Origin: a virus
IMG/VR virus record: IMGVR_UViG_3300022699_000064
Location: 1-28,026 of that record
Reading direction: 5' to 3' (one strand)
Length of the DNA stretch: 28,026 bases
Shown here: positions 11,412 to 19,536 of the stretch, one piece after another
Layout of the letters: each line of letters opens with the position of its first letter
How positions within the stretch are numbered: the stretch's first letter is position 1
Made by a program: the position numbers and the translations under genes
Notes under the pieces: generated by a model
Databases searched by the model: none
What the model was told of the DNA's origin: nothing
Seen by the model: only the letters and a program-made list of their open reading frames with translations

Positions 11412-12621
11412 CTTCCTAACAATGGGCAAGAGGTATCGCTTGTTCCTGTCGGGATATGGCGGCGGCAAGTCAGAGACAATGGTCGCTGCTGCCATGATTG
11501 ATGCCTGCCGGGCGCCATCATCGCTGGTGGCGCTGTACTGCCCAACCTACGACCTTGTCCGGCTAATCACTGCGCCTAGGCTCCAGGCTAGACTGACGGA
11601 TCATGGCGTGGCCCATGTCTACAACAAGGCGGACAATGTCATCTACACTTCGTCGCCGTCCTGGGGCGACTTCCTCATGCGCACGCTGGACAACCCTGAG
11701 CGCATCGTTGGCTACGAATCCATGACTGCGCATGTCGATGAGCTCGACACGCTCCGGGCCGAGCACGCCAAGGAAGCGTGGAACCGCGTTATCGCGCGTA
11801 ACCGCCAGCAGATCAAAGGCTATGACGTTTTCAATCAGGCGTCCGCTTACACGACGCCAGAAGGGTTCAAGTTCGTGTATTGGCGCTGGGTCACGGCGGC
11901 GACCAGCGAGTACGGAATGGTTCAGGCTCCTTCGTACAGCAATCCGTTCCTGCCCGAGGGCTACCTCAAAAGCCTCCGTGAATCCTACCCGGCTGCATTG
12001 GCTGATGCGTACATTGAGGGGCAGTTCGTCAACCTGACGACCGGGACGATATTTAGCAGCTTTGACCGGGAGCGGTGCGGATCGGATGCGACTGCCCAAG
12101 ATGGCGAGTTGCTTTTGGTCGGGGCGGACTTCAACGTCGGCCAGATGGCGGGTGTTGTTTACGTCAGGCGCGATGGTGATATGCACGCTGTCGACGAGGT
12201 GGTCGACGCATATGACACGCCCGACATGATCCGGGTTTTGCAGTCAAGGTATCCTGGGCATAAAATCGCAGTATATCCAGACGCCAGCGGCGGGAGTCGC
12301 AAAACAGTGAATGCGTCACAAAGCGATCTTGCCCTGCTAGAACAGGCCGGGTTTTCCGTGCGGGCGCCGAGGAAAAACCCGCCTGTCAGGGATCGCATTA
12401 TCGCGGCTAACCGGGCGTTTGCGTCGGGCGCCGTCAAAGTCAATGCGAAGCGATGCCCCGAGTTTGTCAGATGCTTGGAGCAGCACGCATACGATAAAAA
12501 CGGCGAGCCTGACAAATCGTCTGGGCATGATCATCTGACCGACGCGGGGACTTATCCCGTCGCGTACGAGATGCCTGTCAAAAAACCAACGGCGAATGTA
12601 GACTTCCAGTTCGCCCTATAG
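11374..12621 (+). CDS. terL: terminase large subunit
   Basis: 415 residues from ATG 11374. N-terminal ATPase: Walker A GYGGGKS (27-33), Walker B with Asp122-Glu123 (AHVDELDTL). C-terminal RNase H-like nuclease with acidic residues Asp252 (VGADFNVGQ), Asp303 (YPDASGGS) and Asp390 (DHLTDAGTYPV). It pumps DNA into proheads and cuts concatemers. Length is somewhat short for the family but all parts are present. It precedes the portal by eight bases, the usual motor-docking order. Confidence 0.95.
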   Translation: MELQIKATRPQSDFLTMGKRYRLFLSGYGGGKSETMVAAAMIDACRAPSSLVALYCPTYDLVRLITAPRLQARLTDHGVAHVYNKADNVIYTSSPSWGDFLMRTLDNPERIVGYESMTAHVDELDTLRAEHAKEAWNRVIARNRQQIKGYDVFNQASAYTTPEGFKFVYWRWVTAATSEYGMVQAPSYSNPFLPEGYLKSLRESYPAALADAYIEGQFVNLTTGTIFSSFDRERCGSDATAQDGELLLVGADFNVGQMAGVVYVRRDGDMHAVDEVVDAYDTPDMIRVLQSRYPGHKIAVYPDASGGSRKTVNASQSDLALLEQAGFSVRAPRKNPPVRDRIIAANRAFASGAVKVNAKRCPEFVRCLEQHAYDKNGEPDKSSGHDHLTDAGTYPVAYEMPVKKPTANVDFQFAL

Positions 12622-12629
12622 GAACAGCC

Positions 12630-14030
12630 ATGCCAGTAGATACTCAGCATCCCGATTACCAAAAGTACCTGCCGATGTGGGCTCGAACCCGTGACGCAGT
12701 AAAAGGCGCCGTCGCGGTCAAAGAGAAAAAGCATGAGTATCTGCCAGTGCCGGACAATAACTCCGGCGACGAGCGCAAGGGCACCGAGACGGTGCGCTAT
12801 CGCCAGTACATCAAGCGGGCGGTTTTCACTAACTTTACGGGGCGAACCAAAAACGCCCTAGTGGGCGCAGCTTTCCGCAAAGACCCGATCATGGAGCTGC
12901 CCGATCAGTTGGAATACCTGCGCAACGATGCGACGGGCGACGGGCTGTCGTTGACGCAGATGGCCAAGGACGAGCTGTCAAACTTGCTTGAGACCGGGCG
13001 CTCCGGTTTGCTGGTGGACTATCCCCAGGCTGATGAAAATCTGACGGCCGAAGAAGTTGAGATGATGGACTTGCGTGCGGCCATCGTTCCGTACACGGCT
13101 GAGATGATCACCAACTGGAAAACCGACACTATCCGCGGCCGGAAGATGTTGATCTCGGTGACGCTGGCGGAGATGTACCTCGATCCAGAGGACGAGTTCG
13201 ATCACACCACCAAGACCCAATATCGCGTGCTGCGTCTGCGTGAAGATGGTTATACGCAGCAGCTGTATCGAGAAGGCGAGCCTTTCACCGACGAGTTCTA
13301 TCCGAAGCAAGCCGATGGCTCGACCTGGGACTTTATTCCGTTCCAGTTTGTAGGGTCGAAGAACAATGACCCGACCATCGACGACGCGCCGCTGTCGGAC
13401 ATTGCCGACATCAACATGGCGCACTATCGAAACAGCGCCGACTACGAGGAATCGTGCTTCCTGGTCGGCCAGCCGAGCCTGTTCATCACGCATTCTTTGT
13501 CGCCGGATCAGTTTCGTGATTACAACCCGCAGGGTATCAAGCTGGGTTCCCGCGCGGGCCATGTGCTCGGCGAAAGCGGGTCGGCGACGTTGCTGCAGGC
13601 AAACCCAAACCAGCTTGTCCTGGAGGCCATGCGGCTCAAAGAGCAGCAGATGGTTATGATCGGCGCCCGGATTATCACCGACCGCACGGGCAACGAGACC
13701 GCCGAAGGCGCACGTATTCGTTTCGCATCCGAGAACTCAGTGTTGGGCGATCTGGTCGGAAACCTGTCCGAAGCTATCGAAACCTGCGTCCGATGGGTTG
13801 GGATGTTTATGGGCGTTGATATCACGGACATGAAGTTCAAGATCAACGACGAGTTCTACGACAAGAGCGTCGACCCGCAGTTGGTGATGAGCATGATTCA
13901 GTTGCTCGACCGTCAGATCATCGGCGACCAGGACATCTTCGACCGCCTCAAGGCTGGCGGGATTATTGATCCCGAGCGCACGCTAGAAGAAGTCAAAGAG
14001 GAGGCGGGTCTCAACAACCCGCTTGCGTAA
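12630..14030 (+). CDS. portal protein (DUF4055 family)
   Basis: 466 residues. HPDYQKYLPMWARTRDAVKG at the N-terminus and FTNFTGRTKNALVGAAFRKD match the DUF4055 portal family. The later part has AHYRNSADYEESCFLVGQPS, GSRAGHVLGE and RIRFASENSVLGDLVGNLSE, typical of the portal crown/wing helices. It forms the dodecameric DNA channel at one capsid vertex and docks the terminase. The stop and the next start share one base (TAATG). Confidence 0.92.
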   Translation: MPVDTQHPDYQKYLPMWARTRDAVKGAVAVKEKKHEYLPVPDNNSGDERKGTETVRYRQYIKRAVFTNFTGRTKNALVGAAFRKDPIMELPDQLEYLRNDATGDGLSLTQMAKDELSNLLETGRSGLLVDYPQADENLTAEEVEMMDLRAAIVPYTAEMITNWKTDTIRGRKMLISVTLAEMYLDPEDEFDHTTKTQYRVLRLREDGYTQQLYREGEPFTDEFYPKQADGSTWDFIPFQFVGSKNNDPTIDDAPLSDIADINMAHYRNSADYEESCFLVGQPSLFITHSLSPDQFRDYNPQGIKLGSRAGHVLGESGSATLLQANPNQLVLEAMRLKEQQMVMIGARIITDRTGNETAEGARIRFASENSVLGDLVGNLSEAIETCVRWVGMFMGVDITDMKFKINDEFYDKSVDPQLVMSMIQLLDRQIIGDQDIFDRLKAGGIIDPERTLEEVKEEAGLNNPLA

Positions 14031-14260
14031 TGGTAAAGAAGGTCACGACCAAGTCAGGCGCAAAGATTCCTGCGAAATACGTTGCCGGGCTGACGGGCGA
14101 GCAGCGGCGAAAACGGCTGGCGCAGCTTGAGAAGATGCAAAAGGAAGGCAAGTTGATCGGGCCATTGGCTGGTGACAAGACGCCAAGCGGTAAAAAGCGC
14201 AAGACGCCTGAGTCACCAGCGACCAAAGCATACAGGAGGCGCTTCGGTGGCGATAAGTGA
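14030..14260 (+). CDS. small basic phage protein (76 aa, DUF5872-like)
   Basis: TAATG-coupled to the portal. MVKKVTTKSGAKIPAKYVAG, LTGEQRRKRLAQLEKMQKEG and a Lys-rich C-terminus. The K-S-G-x-K-(I/V)-P-A-K-Y-x-A-G-L pattern resembles DUF5872, a small domain of phages and algal viruses whose function is unknown to me; the name is from memory. First of three small basic proteins inserted between portal and MuF. Highly basic, so DNA or capsid interior association is plausible. Confidence 0.65.
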   Translation: MVKKVTTKSGAKIPAKYVAGLTGEQRRKRLAQLEKMQKEGKLIGPLAGDKTPSGKKRKTPESPATKAYRRRFGGDK

Positions 14261-14501
14261 GCGTGCCAAAAAGGCACTGAAAAAGAAGGCAAAAGAAGCG
14301 GACGCGCCTTACGGTGCCCTCAAACAGATTTATCAGAAGGGCATGGGCGCTGCGGTTACGTCAGGGCGCCGGCCTGGAGTGACGCCGCAGCAGTGGGCGA
14401 TGGCTCGCGTCAACAGCGTGTTGACTGGCGGCAAGGCGCGATCCGTGGATGCTAAGCAGTGGGAGGCGATCAAAAAGCATCGCTCCAAAGGCAAGAAGTA
14501 A
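14247..14501 (+). CDS. small basic protein with DUF5824-like repeat (84 aa)
   Basis: GTG at 14247 is preferred: AGGAGG lies 9 bases upstream, and the ORF extension to 14172 lies inside the previous gene. VAISERAKKALKKKAKEADA, then PYGALKQIYQKGMGAAVTSG, RRPGVTPQQWAMARVNSVLT. The G-x-R-P-G-x-T-x-Q-Q-W-x-x-A-R-V-N-S core matches DUF5824, found in phage virion-region proteins. It overlaps the previous stop by 14 bases and the next start by one base. Confidence 0.72.
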   Translation: MAISERAKKALKKKAKEADAPYGALKQIYQKGMGAAVTSGRRPGVTPQQWAMARVNSVLTGGKARSVDAKQWEAIKKHRSKGKK

Positions 14502-14782
14502 TGGCCAAAGACCCGCGCATCGACAAGTACAACCTGGATGGCTTTAACAAGCCCAAGCGCACCCCTAATCACCCGGACAAGTCGCACGTCGTTCTGGCGA
14601 AAAAAGGTGATGAGGTTAGGCTGATTCGCTTTGGCCAGCAGGGCGTGAAGGGCTCGCCGCCGCGAAAAGGCGAAAGCGAGGCGGACAAAGCCCGCCGGCG
14701 CTCGTTCAAGGCGCGGCACGCAAAGAACATTGCCAAAGGAAAGATGTCGGCCGCCTACTGGTCGGACAAGGTGAAGTGGTGA
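14501..14782 (+). CDS. small basic conserved phage protein (93 aa)
   Basis: TAATG-coupled start at 14501. TPNHPDKSHVVLAKKGDEVR, IRFGQQGVKG, then RRRSFKARHAKNIAKGKMSA followed by AYWSDKVKW. The F-(K/R)-A-R-H-x5-(K/G)-K-x-S-A-x-Y-W-(S/A)-x-K-x-W end is a widespread signature of small proteins in structural regions of many phages. I do not know the function. It is the last of the basic trio before MuF. Confidence 0.72.
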   Translation: MAKDPRIDKYNLDGFNKPKRTPNHPDKSHVVLAKKGDEVRLIRFGQQGVKGSPPRKGESEADKARRRSFKARHAKNIAKGKMSAAYWSDKVKW

Positions 14783-15829
14783 ATGTCGTCTAACGCTGGC
14801 TTGATTGACGCGGCCACCAGGCACCAGATATTCGTCCAGCGTTACGCCGCTGGGCGGGAGCAGGAAGCTGCGGAGTTTATTGAGCGGTTGATCCGCGAAG
14901 CGAATCGTCGGCTGTCCGAGGACGTGACTGCGCTGACGCAAGCGCGACTGCAATCATTGATCGCCGATCTCCGGCTGTATTCGACTGGCTTGTTTGAGGA
15001 AATGAGTGAGTCCGTGATCAGCGAGATGCGCGACTTTGTCGAATACGAAGCTGGTTTCACCGAGCGGATGATTAACAACAACGTCCAGGCGACTGCCGCC
15101 GCCCCGAATGTGACGCAGCTGCAGTCCGCGATATTTACCTCGGTCATGGACTTGGAGCCGACACAAGGCTACCGCATCAGCGATGCGCTTTCGGTATTTG
15201 GCGAGAAAAAAGCCCAGCAGATTGTCCAGGCCATACGCGACGGCGTGGCCATCGGCGATACCAACGAGCAGATCAGGAGAAACGTCAGCGACTTCGAGCG
15301 GCTGCAAAAAAATCAGTCGCGGTCGCTGGTGCGAACCATTACCAACCACGTTTCAGTGCAGGCGCGTGATCTGACGCTGCGTGAGAATGAGGAGTTGTTT
15401 GAAGGGTACGAATGGGTTGCCACGCTAGATAGTCGCACTTCGCTGATCTGCATGAGCCGCGATGGTGAGATTTACCCGTTTGGCGATAATCCGCAGACAA
15501 GCCCCAAGCCGCCCGCGCATTTCAGTTGCCGATCTACTATCATTCCATCGGTCAAACCTGAGTTTGATCTGGCGTCCGATGTGACAGGAAAAAGGCCGGC
15601 CAAAGGTGCGAAAGGCACGACGCAGGTCGCGGCGGACACGACGTATGAAAGCTGGTTACGGCGTCAGCCGGCGTCTTTCCAGGACGAGATTCTGGGCGCT
15701 GCCCGTGGCAAATTATTCCGCGAGCGGCGTTTGGATATTGGCCGATTCGTAGACGATCAGGGGCGCACCCTGACGCTCGACGAATTGCGCCAGATGGAGC
15801 CCCTCGCGTTTGAGGGATTAGACTTGTAA
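14783..15829 (+). CDS. MuF-like minor head morphogenesis protein
   Basis: 348 residues, directly following a stop (TGAATG). N-terminal 140 residues are helical. Residues 150-256 hold the Phage Mu F/SPP1 gp7 domain: VRTITNHVSVQARDLTLREN, GYEWVATLDSRTSLICMSRD and KPPAHFSCRSTIIP, with the conserved Cys-containing C-x-S-x-D-G and H-F-x-C-R-S motifs. It is a few-copy head protein linked to portal and DNA ejection. No toxin-like C-terminal domain is apparent; the last 60 residues (SWLRRQPASFQDEILGAARG) are the usual extension in this family. Confidence 0.92.
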   Translation: MSSNAGLIDAATRHQIFVQRYAAGREQEAAEFIERLIREANRRLSEDVTALTQARLQSLIADLRLYSTGLFEEMSESVISEMRDFVEYEAGFTERMINNNVQATAAAPNVTQLQSAIFTSVMDLEPTQGYRISDALSVFGEKKAQQIVQAIRDGVAIGDTNEQIRRNVSDFERLQKNQSRSLVRTITNHVSVQARDLTLRENEELFEGYEWVATLDSRTSLICMSRDGEIYPFGDNPQTSPKPPAHFSCRSTIIPSVKPEFDLASDVTGKRPAKGAKGTTQVAADTTYESWLRRQPASFQDEILGAARGKLFRERRLDIGRFVDDQGRTLTLDELRQMEPLAFEGLDL

Positions 15830-15870
15830 CGCGCCCGAGGCGCAATTTGCAAAAACCAGAGGCAATGCAA

Positions 15871-16530
15871 ATGGACTTTCTGAAAGACTTAGAGATTCCC
15901 GACGATGTGAAGGGTCAGCTGCAGGAAAAGCTGCAGGAGTTTACGCAGGCGCAGATCGACGAGCATGTCCAAGGCCTCAAAGCCAAGAACGAGGAGTTGC
16001 TTGCTGAGAAGCGCCGAGCACAGCAGGAAAAGGAGAAGATTGATGCCGAGGCAAAAGCTGAAAGAGAGCGGATTGCTGCGGAAAACGGGCAATTCAAAGA
16101 GCTCTATGAATCGCAAAAAGAAGAAGCGAGCCAACTTCGTTCCACCATCGAGCAAATGAATCAGGCTGTCGCGCAGCAGAAGATTCAGGGCGAGGCAAGC
16201 CGTTTGGCATCATCGCTTACCAAGGATACTGCTCGTGCGCAGTTGCTAGAAAAGGAAATCAGCCAGCGGTTGCAGCTGGTCGATGGCGAGGTGAAAGTCG
16301 TCGACGAGTCGGGCCAGTTGACCGTTAGCACGCTGGATGATTTGAGTGCTAATATAAAGCAGTCGTATCCGTTCCTGGTGGACGGATCACAGGCACAAGG
16401 CGGCGGGGCCGCACGTTCACAAGGCGGGGCCGATGTGGGCGCAAGAGAAATGTCACGCGATGACTTCGAGCAGATGAACCCGGCCAAAAAGGCGGAGTTC
16501 ATGAAGTCAGGCGGGAAATTAGTCGATTAA
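15871..16530 (+). CDS. capsid scaffolding protein
   Basis: Start chosen at ATG 15871 because AGAGG stands 8 bases before it; ATG 15865 and TTG 15847 are also in frame but badly spaced. 219 residues, mostly coiled coil with high Glu/Lys/Gln (LKAKNEELLAEKRRAQQEKE and onward, about 35-120), a Gly/Ala/Gln linker (about 178-192) and a C-terminal basic helix (QMNPAKKAEFMKSGGKLVD), which in P22-type scaffolds binds coat protein. It sits just upstream of the coat gene, the normal position. Confidence 0.87.
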   Translation: MDFLKDLEIPDDVKGQLQEKLQEFTQAQIDEHVQGLKAKNEELLAEKRRAQQEKEKIDAEAKAERERIAAENGQFKELYESQKEEASQLRSTIEQMNQAVAQQKIQGEASRLASSLTKDTARAQLLEKEISQRLQLVDGEVKVVDESGQLTVSTLDDLSANIKQSYPFLVDGSQAQGGGAARSQGGADVGAREMSRDDFEQMNPAKKAEFMKSGGKLVD

Positions 16531-16556
16531 ACGCAAGACACATTTAGGAGCAAAAA

Positions 16557-17705
16557 ATGGCTAATGTGCTGACTGATCTTGCTGCCGACATCTACAAGGC
16601 AGCTGACGTAGTGGGACGGGAGCTTGTCGGCTTCGTTCCTTCCGCAACCATCAACGCGAACGGTTCCGAGCGTGCGGCGAAGGGCGACGTGGTTCGCGCC
16701 TCGTTTACCCGTGAGGCATCGGCCGTTGACGTGTCCGAGAGCATGACGGTTCCCGAGGGCACCGACCAGACGGTCGACAACAAGGTGCTGACCATCAACA
16801 ACGCTCGGGCGGTTCAGATTCCGTACACCGGCGAGGACATCCTGAGCCTCAACAACGGAATCGGCTTCGAGACCGTCTACGGTGACCAGATCAAGCAGGC
16901 CATGCGGTCGCTGGTCAACGAGATGGAAACCGATCTGGGTCAGGAGGCTTACACCAATGCCTCGCGCGCGTTCGGCACCGCTGGCACCACGCCTTTCGGT
17001 TCGGACTTCTCCGAGATGGCTGAGGTTCGCCAGATTCTGGTGGACAACGGCATGCCCCCGAATGATGGCCAGGCTTCGCTGGTCTGCAACACTGTTGCTG
17101 GCACCAACCTCCGCCAGCTTGCGCAGCTGCAGAAGGTGAACGAGGCCGGCGGCGGTGACCTGCTCCGCCAGGGCACGCTGCTCGACCTCCAGGGTCTGAT
17201 GATCAAGGAGTCGGCTCAGGTTCATGCTCACACTGCCGGCACCGGCGCCAACTACGACACCAACCTGGCTTCCACGCTCGCCATCGGCGCGAACGACATC
17301 GCGGTCGACACTGGCAGCGGCACGATCCTGGCAGGTGACGTGGTGACCTTCGCGGGCGACACCAACAAGTACGTGGTCGGTTCCCCGCTTAGCGGTGGCA
17401 GCTTCTCCATCAACGACACTGGCCTCCGCCAGACGCTCGCTGATGGCGTTGACGTCTCGCTTGCTGGTAACTACACCGCCAACGTGGCCTTCCATCGGGC
17501 GGCGCTTGAGATCGCCATGCGCGCTCCTGCCGTCCCGGAGGGTGGTGACTCGGCCGACGATGCCATGACGGTTGTTGATCCGTATTCCGGCCTGACCTTC
17601 GAGGTTCGCGTCTACAAGGGTTATCGCAAGACGATGATCGAAGTGGCCGCCTCCTGGGGCGTCAAGGCTTGGAAGCCGGACTACATCGCTCTGCTTCTGG
17701 GCTAA
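16557..17705 (+). CDS. major capsid (coat) protein, P22 coat-like
   Basis: 382 residues, with strong AGGAG 7 bases upstream and noticeably GC-biased, uniform codons compared with neighbours, as for a highly expressed gene. The HK97-like fold of the P22 gp5 family is indicated by MTVPEGTDQTVDNKVLTINN (N-terminal/E-loop region), the long helix GDQIKQAMRSLVNEMETDLG, and the C-terminal RVYKGYRKTMIEVAASWGVK. An inserted I-domain-like beta section is seen at about residues 222-310 (between VHAHTAG and NVAFHRAAL). Preceded by scaffold and followed by a partial terminator. Confidence 0.92.
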   Translation: MANVLTDLAADIYKAADVVGRELVGFVPSATINANGSERAAKGDVVRASFTREASAVDVSESMTVPEGTDQTVDNKVLTINNARAVQIPYTGEDILSLNNGIGFETVYGDQIKQAMRSLVNEMETDLGQEAYTNASRAFGTAGTTPFGSDFSEMAEVRQILVDNGMPPNDGQASLVCNTVAGTNLRQLAQLQKVNEAGGGDLLRQGTLLDLQGLMIKESAQVHAHTAGTGANYDTNLASTLAIGANDIAVDTGSGTILAGDVVTFAGDTNKYVVGSPLSGGSFSINDTGLRQTLADGVDVSLAGNYTANVAFHRAALEIAMRAPAVPEGGDSADDAMTVVDPYSGLTFEVRVYKGYRKTMIEVAASWGVKAWKPDYIALLLG

Positions 17706-17712
17706 TCGGAAT

Positions 17713-17742
17713 GGGGGCGGCTCCGGTCGCCCCCTTCCTCTT
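17713..17742 (+). terminator. attenuator-like hairpin after the coat gene
   Basis: GGGGGCG (17713-17719) pairs with CGCCCCC (17728-17734) around an 8-base loop (GCTCCGGT), followed by TTCCTCTT, a mixed pyrimidine run rather than a clean U-tract. It begins 8 bases after the coat stop. It may reduce transcription into the neck/tail genes, or act as an mRNA stabiliser for the coat message. Full termination would silence the tail genes, so partial effect is more likely. Confidence 0.6.
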
Positions 17743-17756
17743 GCAGGGGAACGGCA

Positions 17757-17918
17757 ATGCCAGCAAAAACCAGCACACCCAAGACAACTCGCACAACGAC
17801 TCGAAAGCCAAAGCAGACGACCGTCAAGATGTACAATTCATTCCTGGATTTACATGCTGACGTTCACCCGCTTGAGGTTGAGAACTACCGCAAAGGCGGC
17901 TACCAAGAGGTCAAGTGA
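17757..17918 (+). CDS. small protein between coat and neck genes (53 aa)
   Basis: ATG at 17757 with AGGGGA upstream; stop overlaps the next ATG (TGATG). The first 24 residues are Thr/Lys/Arg/Pro-rich and disordered (MPAKTSTPKTTRTTTRKPK). The rest, MYNSFLDLHADVHPLEVENY followed by RKGGYQEV, looks like a short folded strip. Similar short ORFs (Y-x-S-x-x-x-x-H...V-x-P-x-(E/Q)-V-E-x-Y-R-x-x-G-(Y/W)) sit after coat genes in other phages. It may be a head accessory or decoration peptide. Confidence 0.65.
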   Translation: MPAKTSTPKTTRTTTRKPKQTTVKMYNSFLDLHADVHPLEVENYRKGGYQEVK

Positions 17919-18391
17919 TGGCGCTGATCATTGAGGATGGGTCGGTTGTCCCGAACGCCAACTCCTACATCACCGTGGACGAGTTCAAGGATTGGGCTGA
18001 CGAGCGTGGTATTTCATACGGCACCGATCAGGCCGTCGAGCAGGCGATCTATCGGGCGATGGACTGGTTCGAGCGCCAGTTTTTCATCGGCAACAAGGCC
18101 AACGAGAATCAGCCGCTCCAGTGGCCGCGCACAGAAGCGTTGATCGACGGATACTATGCGGATGCAACGGAAATCCCCAAAGAGGTCAACACGGCGCTGT
18201 ATGAGGCCACAAAGGTCGAGCTCGACGGCAACAGCGAATTGAACAACGAAGATCGCCGGACGATCCGCGAGAAGGTGGGCGACATTTCGGTCGAGTACGC
18301 GCAGAACAGCAACAATCGCGTGACAACCCCGGCGCTTACCTTTGCGATGAACCGCATTGCCGCGCCAGCAGGGCTTGTGACGAGGGTCTGA
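17918..18391 (+). CDS. head-tail adaptor (DnaT-like/neck 1 family)
   Basis: ATG at 17918; the GTG at 17915 is less likely. 157 residues: MALIIEDGSVVPNANSYITV, then WADERGISYGTDQAVEQAIY and DWFERQFFIGNK, LQWPRTEALIDGYYADATEI. This is the conserved start and W-P-R-(T/S) pattern of the adaptor family annotated as "DnaT-like ssDNA-binding" (PF20557), which in siphophages is a neck protein binding the portal rather than a replication protein. Helical, fitting the Ad1-type adaptor. Confidence 0.82.
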   Translation: MALIIEDGSVVPNANSYITVDEFKDWADERGISYGTDQAVEQAIYRAMDWFERQFFIGNKANENQPLQWPRTEALIDGYYADATEIPKEVNTALYEATKVELDGNSELNNEDRRTIREKVGDISVEYAQNSNNRVTTPALTFAMNRIAAPAGLVTRV

Positions 18392-18392
18392 C

Positions 18393-18743
18393 ATGGCGTT
18401 CAACTATGATCGCATCCGGTCAACCGCCAGCCAGCTTTTGGAGCGCTTCGGCGAGCAGCTGACGTTTACCAGAACGACTCAGGGGGCATGCGACCCGGAC
18501 ACGGGCCAGCCGAGCACGTCGACGTCGACGTTCAGCCGATACTGCTGCGTGTTTGACTACAGCGATGCCGAACGTGCCGAGCAGACCATCCAGGAAGGCG
18601 ACCGCCGCGTCCTGGCTGAGGCAGGCGACTATGAGGTCGGGGACAAAGTAACAATCGACAGCGAGACCTATCGTGTCGTAAATGTTTCCGAATCGCGGCC
18701 ATCAGCGACAATAGTTTCGGTCACTTTGCAGGTGCGCAAATGA
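18393..18743 (+). CDS. head closure / stopper protein (neck)
   Basis: 116 residues, starting one base after the previous stop. Helix at the N-terminus (YDRIRSTASQLLERFGEQLT), then beta strands: FTRTTQGACDPDTGQPST, RVLAEAGDYEVGDKVTIDSE, TYRVVNVSESRP. The combination of size, small beta-barrel pattern and position between adaptor and HK97-gp10-like gene is that of head-closure proteins that plug the filled capsid. Family assignment is by position and pattern, not a clear motif. Confidence 0.72.
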   Translation: MAFNYDRIRSTASQLLERFGEQLTFTRTTQGACDPDTGQPSTSTSTFSRYCCVFDYSDAERAEQTIQEGDRRVLAEAGDYEVGDKVTIDSETYRVVNVSESRPSATIVSVTLQVRK

Positions 18744-19123
18744 GTATCAGCAAGCAACTGAACCGCGCCACGCTGAACCTGAAAGGATTTGCCGAGGAGC
18801 AGGTCAGGGGCACATTGTTTTCGCTGACCAGCCGGGTCATCAAGGAGACTCCAGTCGACACCGGGCGTTTGCGCAACAACTGGCAGTCAAGCATTGGATC
18901 GCCGTTGCGCGGCGAGCTGTCTGGAGTTGATAAGACGGGCGCCGGCGCGATCCGTCGTGCGAATAGCGCTATCGCCAATCTAGAGCTCGGCGAGACGTTC
19001 TATTTTACCAACAATCTGCCGTATGCGGCTCGCATTGAGTTCCAGGGGCATTCAGACCAGGCGCCGAGCGGTATGCTGCGGGTTAATGTTGAGCGCGTAC
19101 GAGCTGCAATCGCGAGGCGGTGA
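18740..19123 (+). CDS. HK97 gp10-like tail completion/neck protein
   Basis: 127 residues with ATGA overlap. The family signature is clear: VIKETPVDTGRLRNNWQSSI in the middle and YFTNNLPYAARIEFQGHS followed by APSGMLRVNVERV. HK97 gp10-like proteins join the head connector to the tail. The N-terminal 30 residues are a helix (QLNRATLNLKGFAEEQVRGT). Confidence rests on the T-P-V-D-T-G-x-(L/A) and N-x-x-x-Y-A motifs. Confidence 0.85.
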   Translation: MSISKQLNRATLNLKGFAEEQVRGTLFSLTSRVIKETPVDTGRLRNNWQSSIGSPLRGELSGVDKTGAGAIRRANSAIANLELGETFYFTNNLPYAARIEFQGHSDQAPSGMLRVNVERVRAAIARR

Positions 19124-19530
19124 TGGCGACATTCTTCAATGACATTCAGGCCGCTTTCGATAACCGCTTGGACGCCATGCCTGGCGGATTCCAGATTGCT
19201 TGGCCGAACATCGCATTCGAGCCGCAGGCTGGTGCCACTTATTTGCGCCCACAGTTTCTCCCGGCCGATACGGTGCAGGTGGGGCTTGGCGCTGACGGGC
19301 TGGACGACACGACGGGAATCTATCAGGTCGAGGTTGTTTATCCGGCCGAAACGGGCCGCTCCCAGATTCCTGACCAGGTGGCCGATCATTTCAAGCGCGG
19401 CACGGTTTTATCCTATAATGGCACGAACGTGCGGATTCGCTCGGTTTCGATTGCGTCCGCTTTGCGGGATGGAGCATTTTTTGTAGTGCCTATCTCAATC
19501 GCATTCCAGACATATACAGACGCGAGGTAA
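19123..19530 (+). CDS. tail terminator-like protein (DUF4128 family)
   Basis: ATG at 19123 overlaps the previous TGA by one base. 135 residues: FFNDIQAAFDNRLDAMPGGF, IAWPNIAFEPQAGATYLRPQ, FLPADTVQ, GIYQVEVVYPAETGRS, VADHFKRGTVL and FFVVPISIAFQT. The pattern IAWPN-x-(P/A)F-x-P then Y-L-R then LP-A then G-x-Y-Q-V-x-V-x-Y-P fits DUF4128 and lambda U-type terminators that cap the tail tube. It is in the expected place just before the tube gene. Confidence 0.82.
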   Translation: MATFFNDIQAAFDNRLDAMPGGFQIAWPNIAFEPQAGATYLRPQFLPADTVQVGLGADGLDDTTGIYQVEVVYPAETGRSQIPDQVADHFKRGTVLSYNGTNVRIRSVSIASALRDGAFFVVPISIAFQTYTDAR

Positions 19531-19536
19531 CAAACA

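Noticed and set aside
12978-13562. 194-codon leftward frame inside the portal gene
   Set aside because: No ribosome site or family; portal reading frame is continuous and conserved.
16527-17495. 322-codon open frame antisense to the coat gene
   Set aside because: It mirrors the GC-rich, third-position-biased coat gene; no ribosome site, and the protein on the plus strand is a clear coat protein.
17918-18391. DnaT-like replication protein
   Set aside because: The family name is misleading; between coat and neck genes this is a head-tail adaptor.
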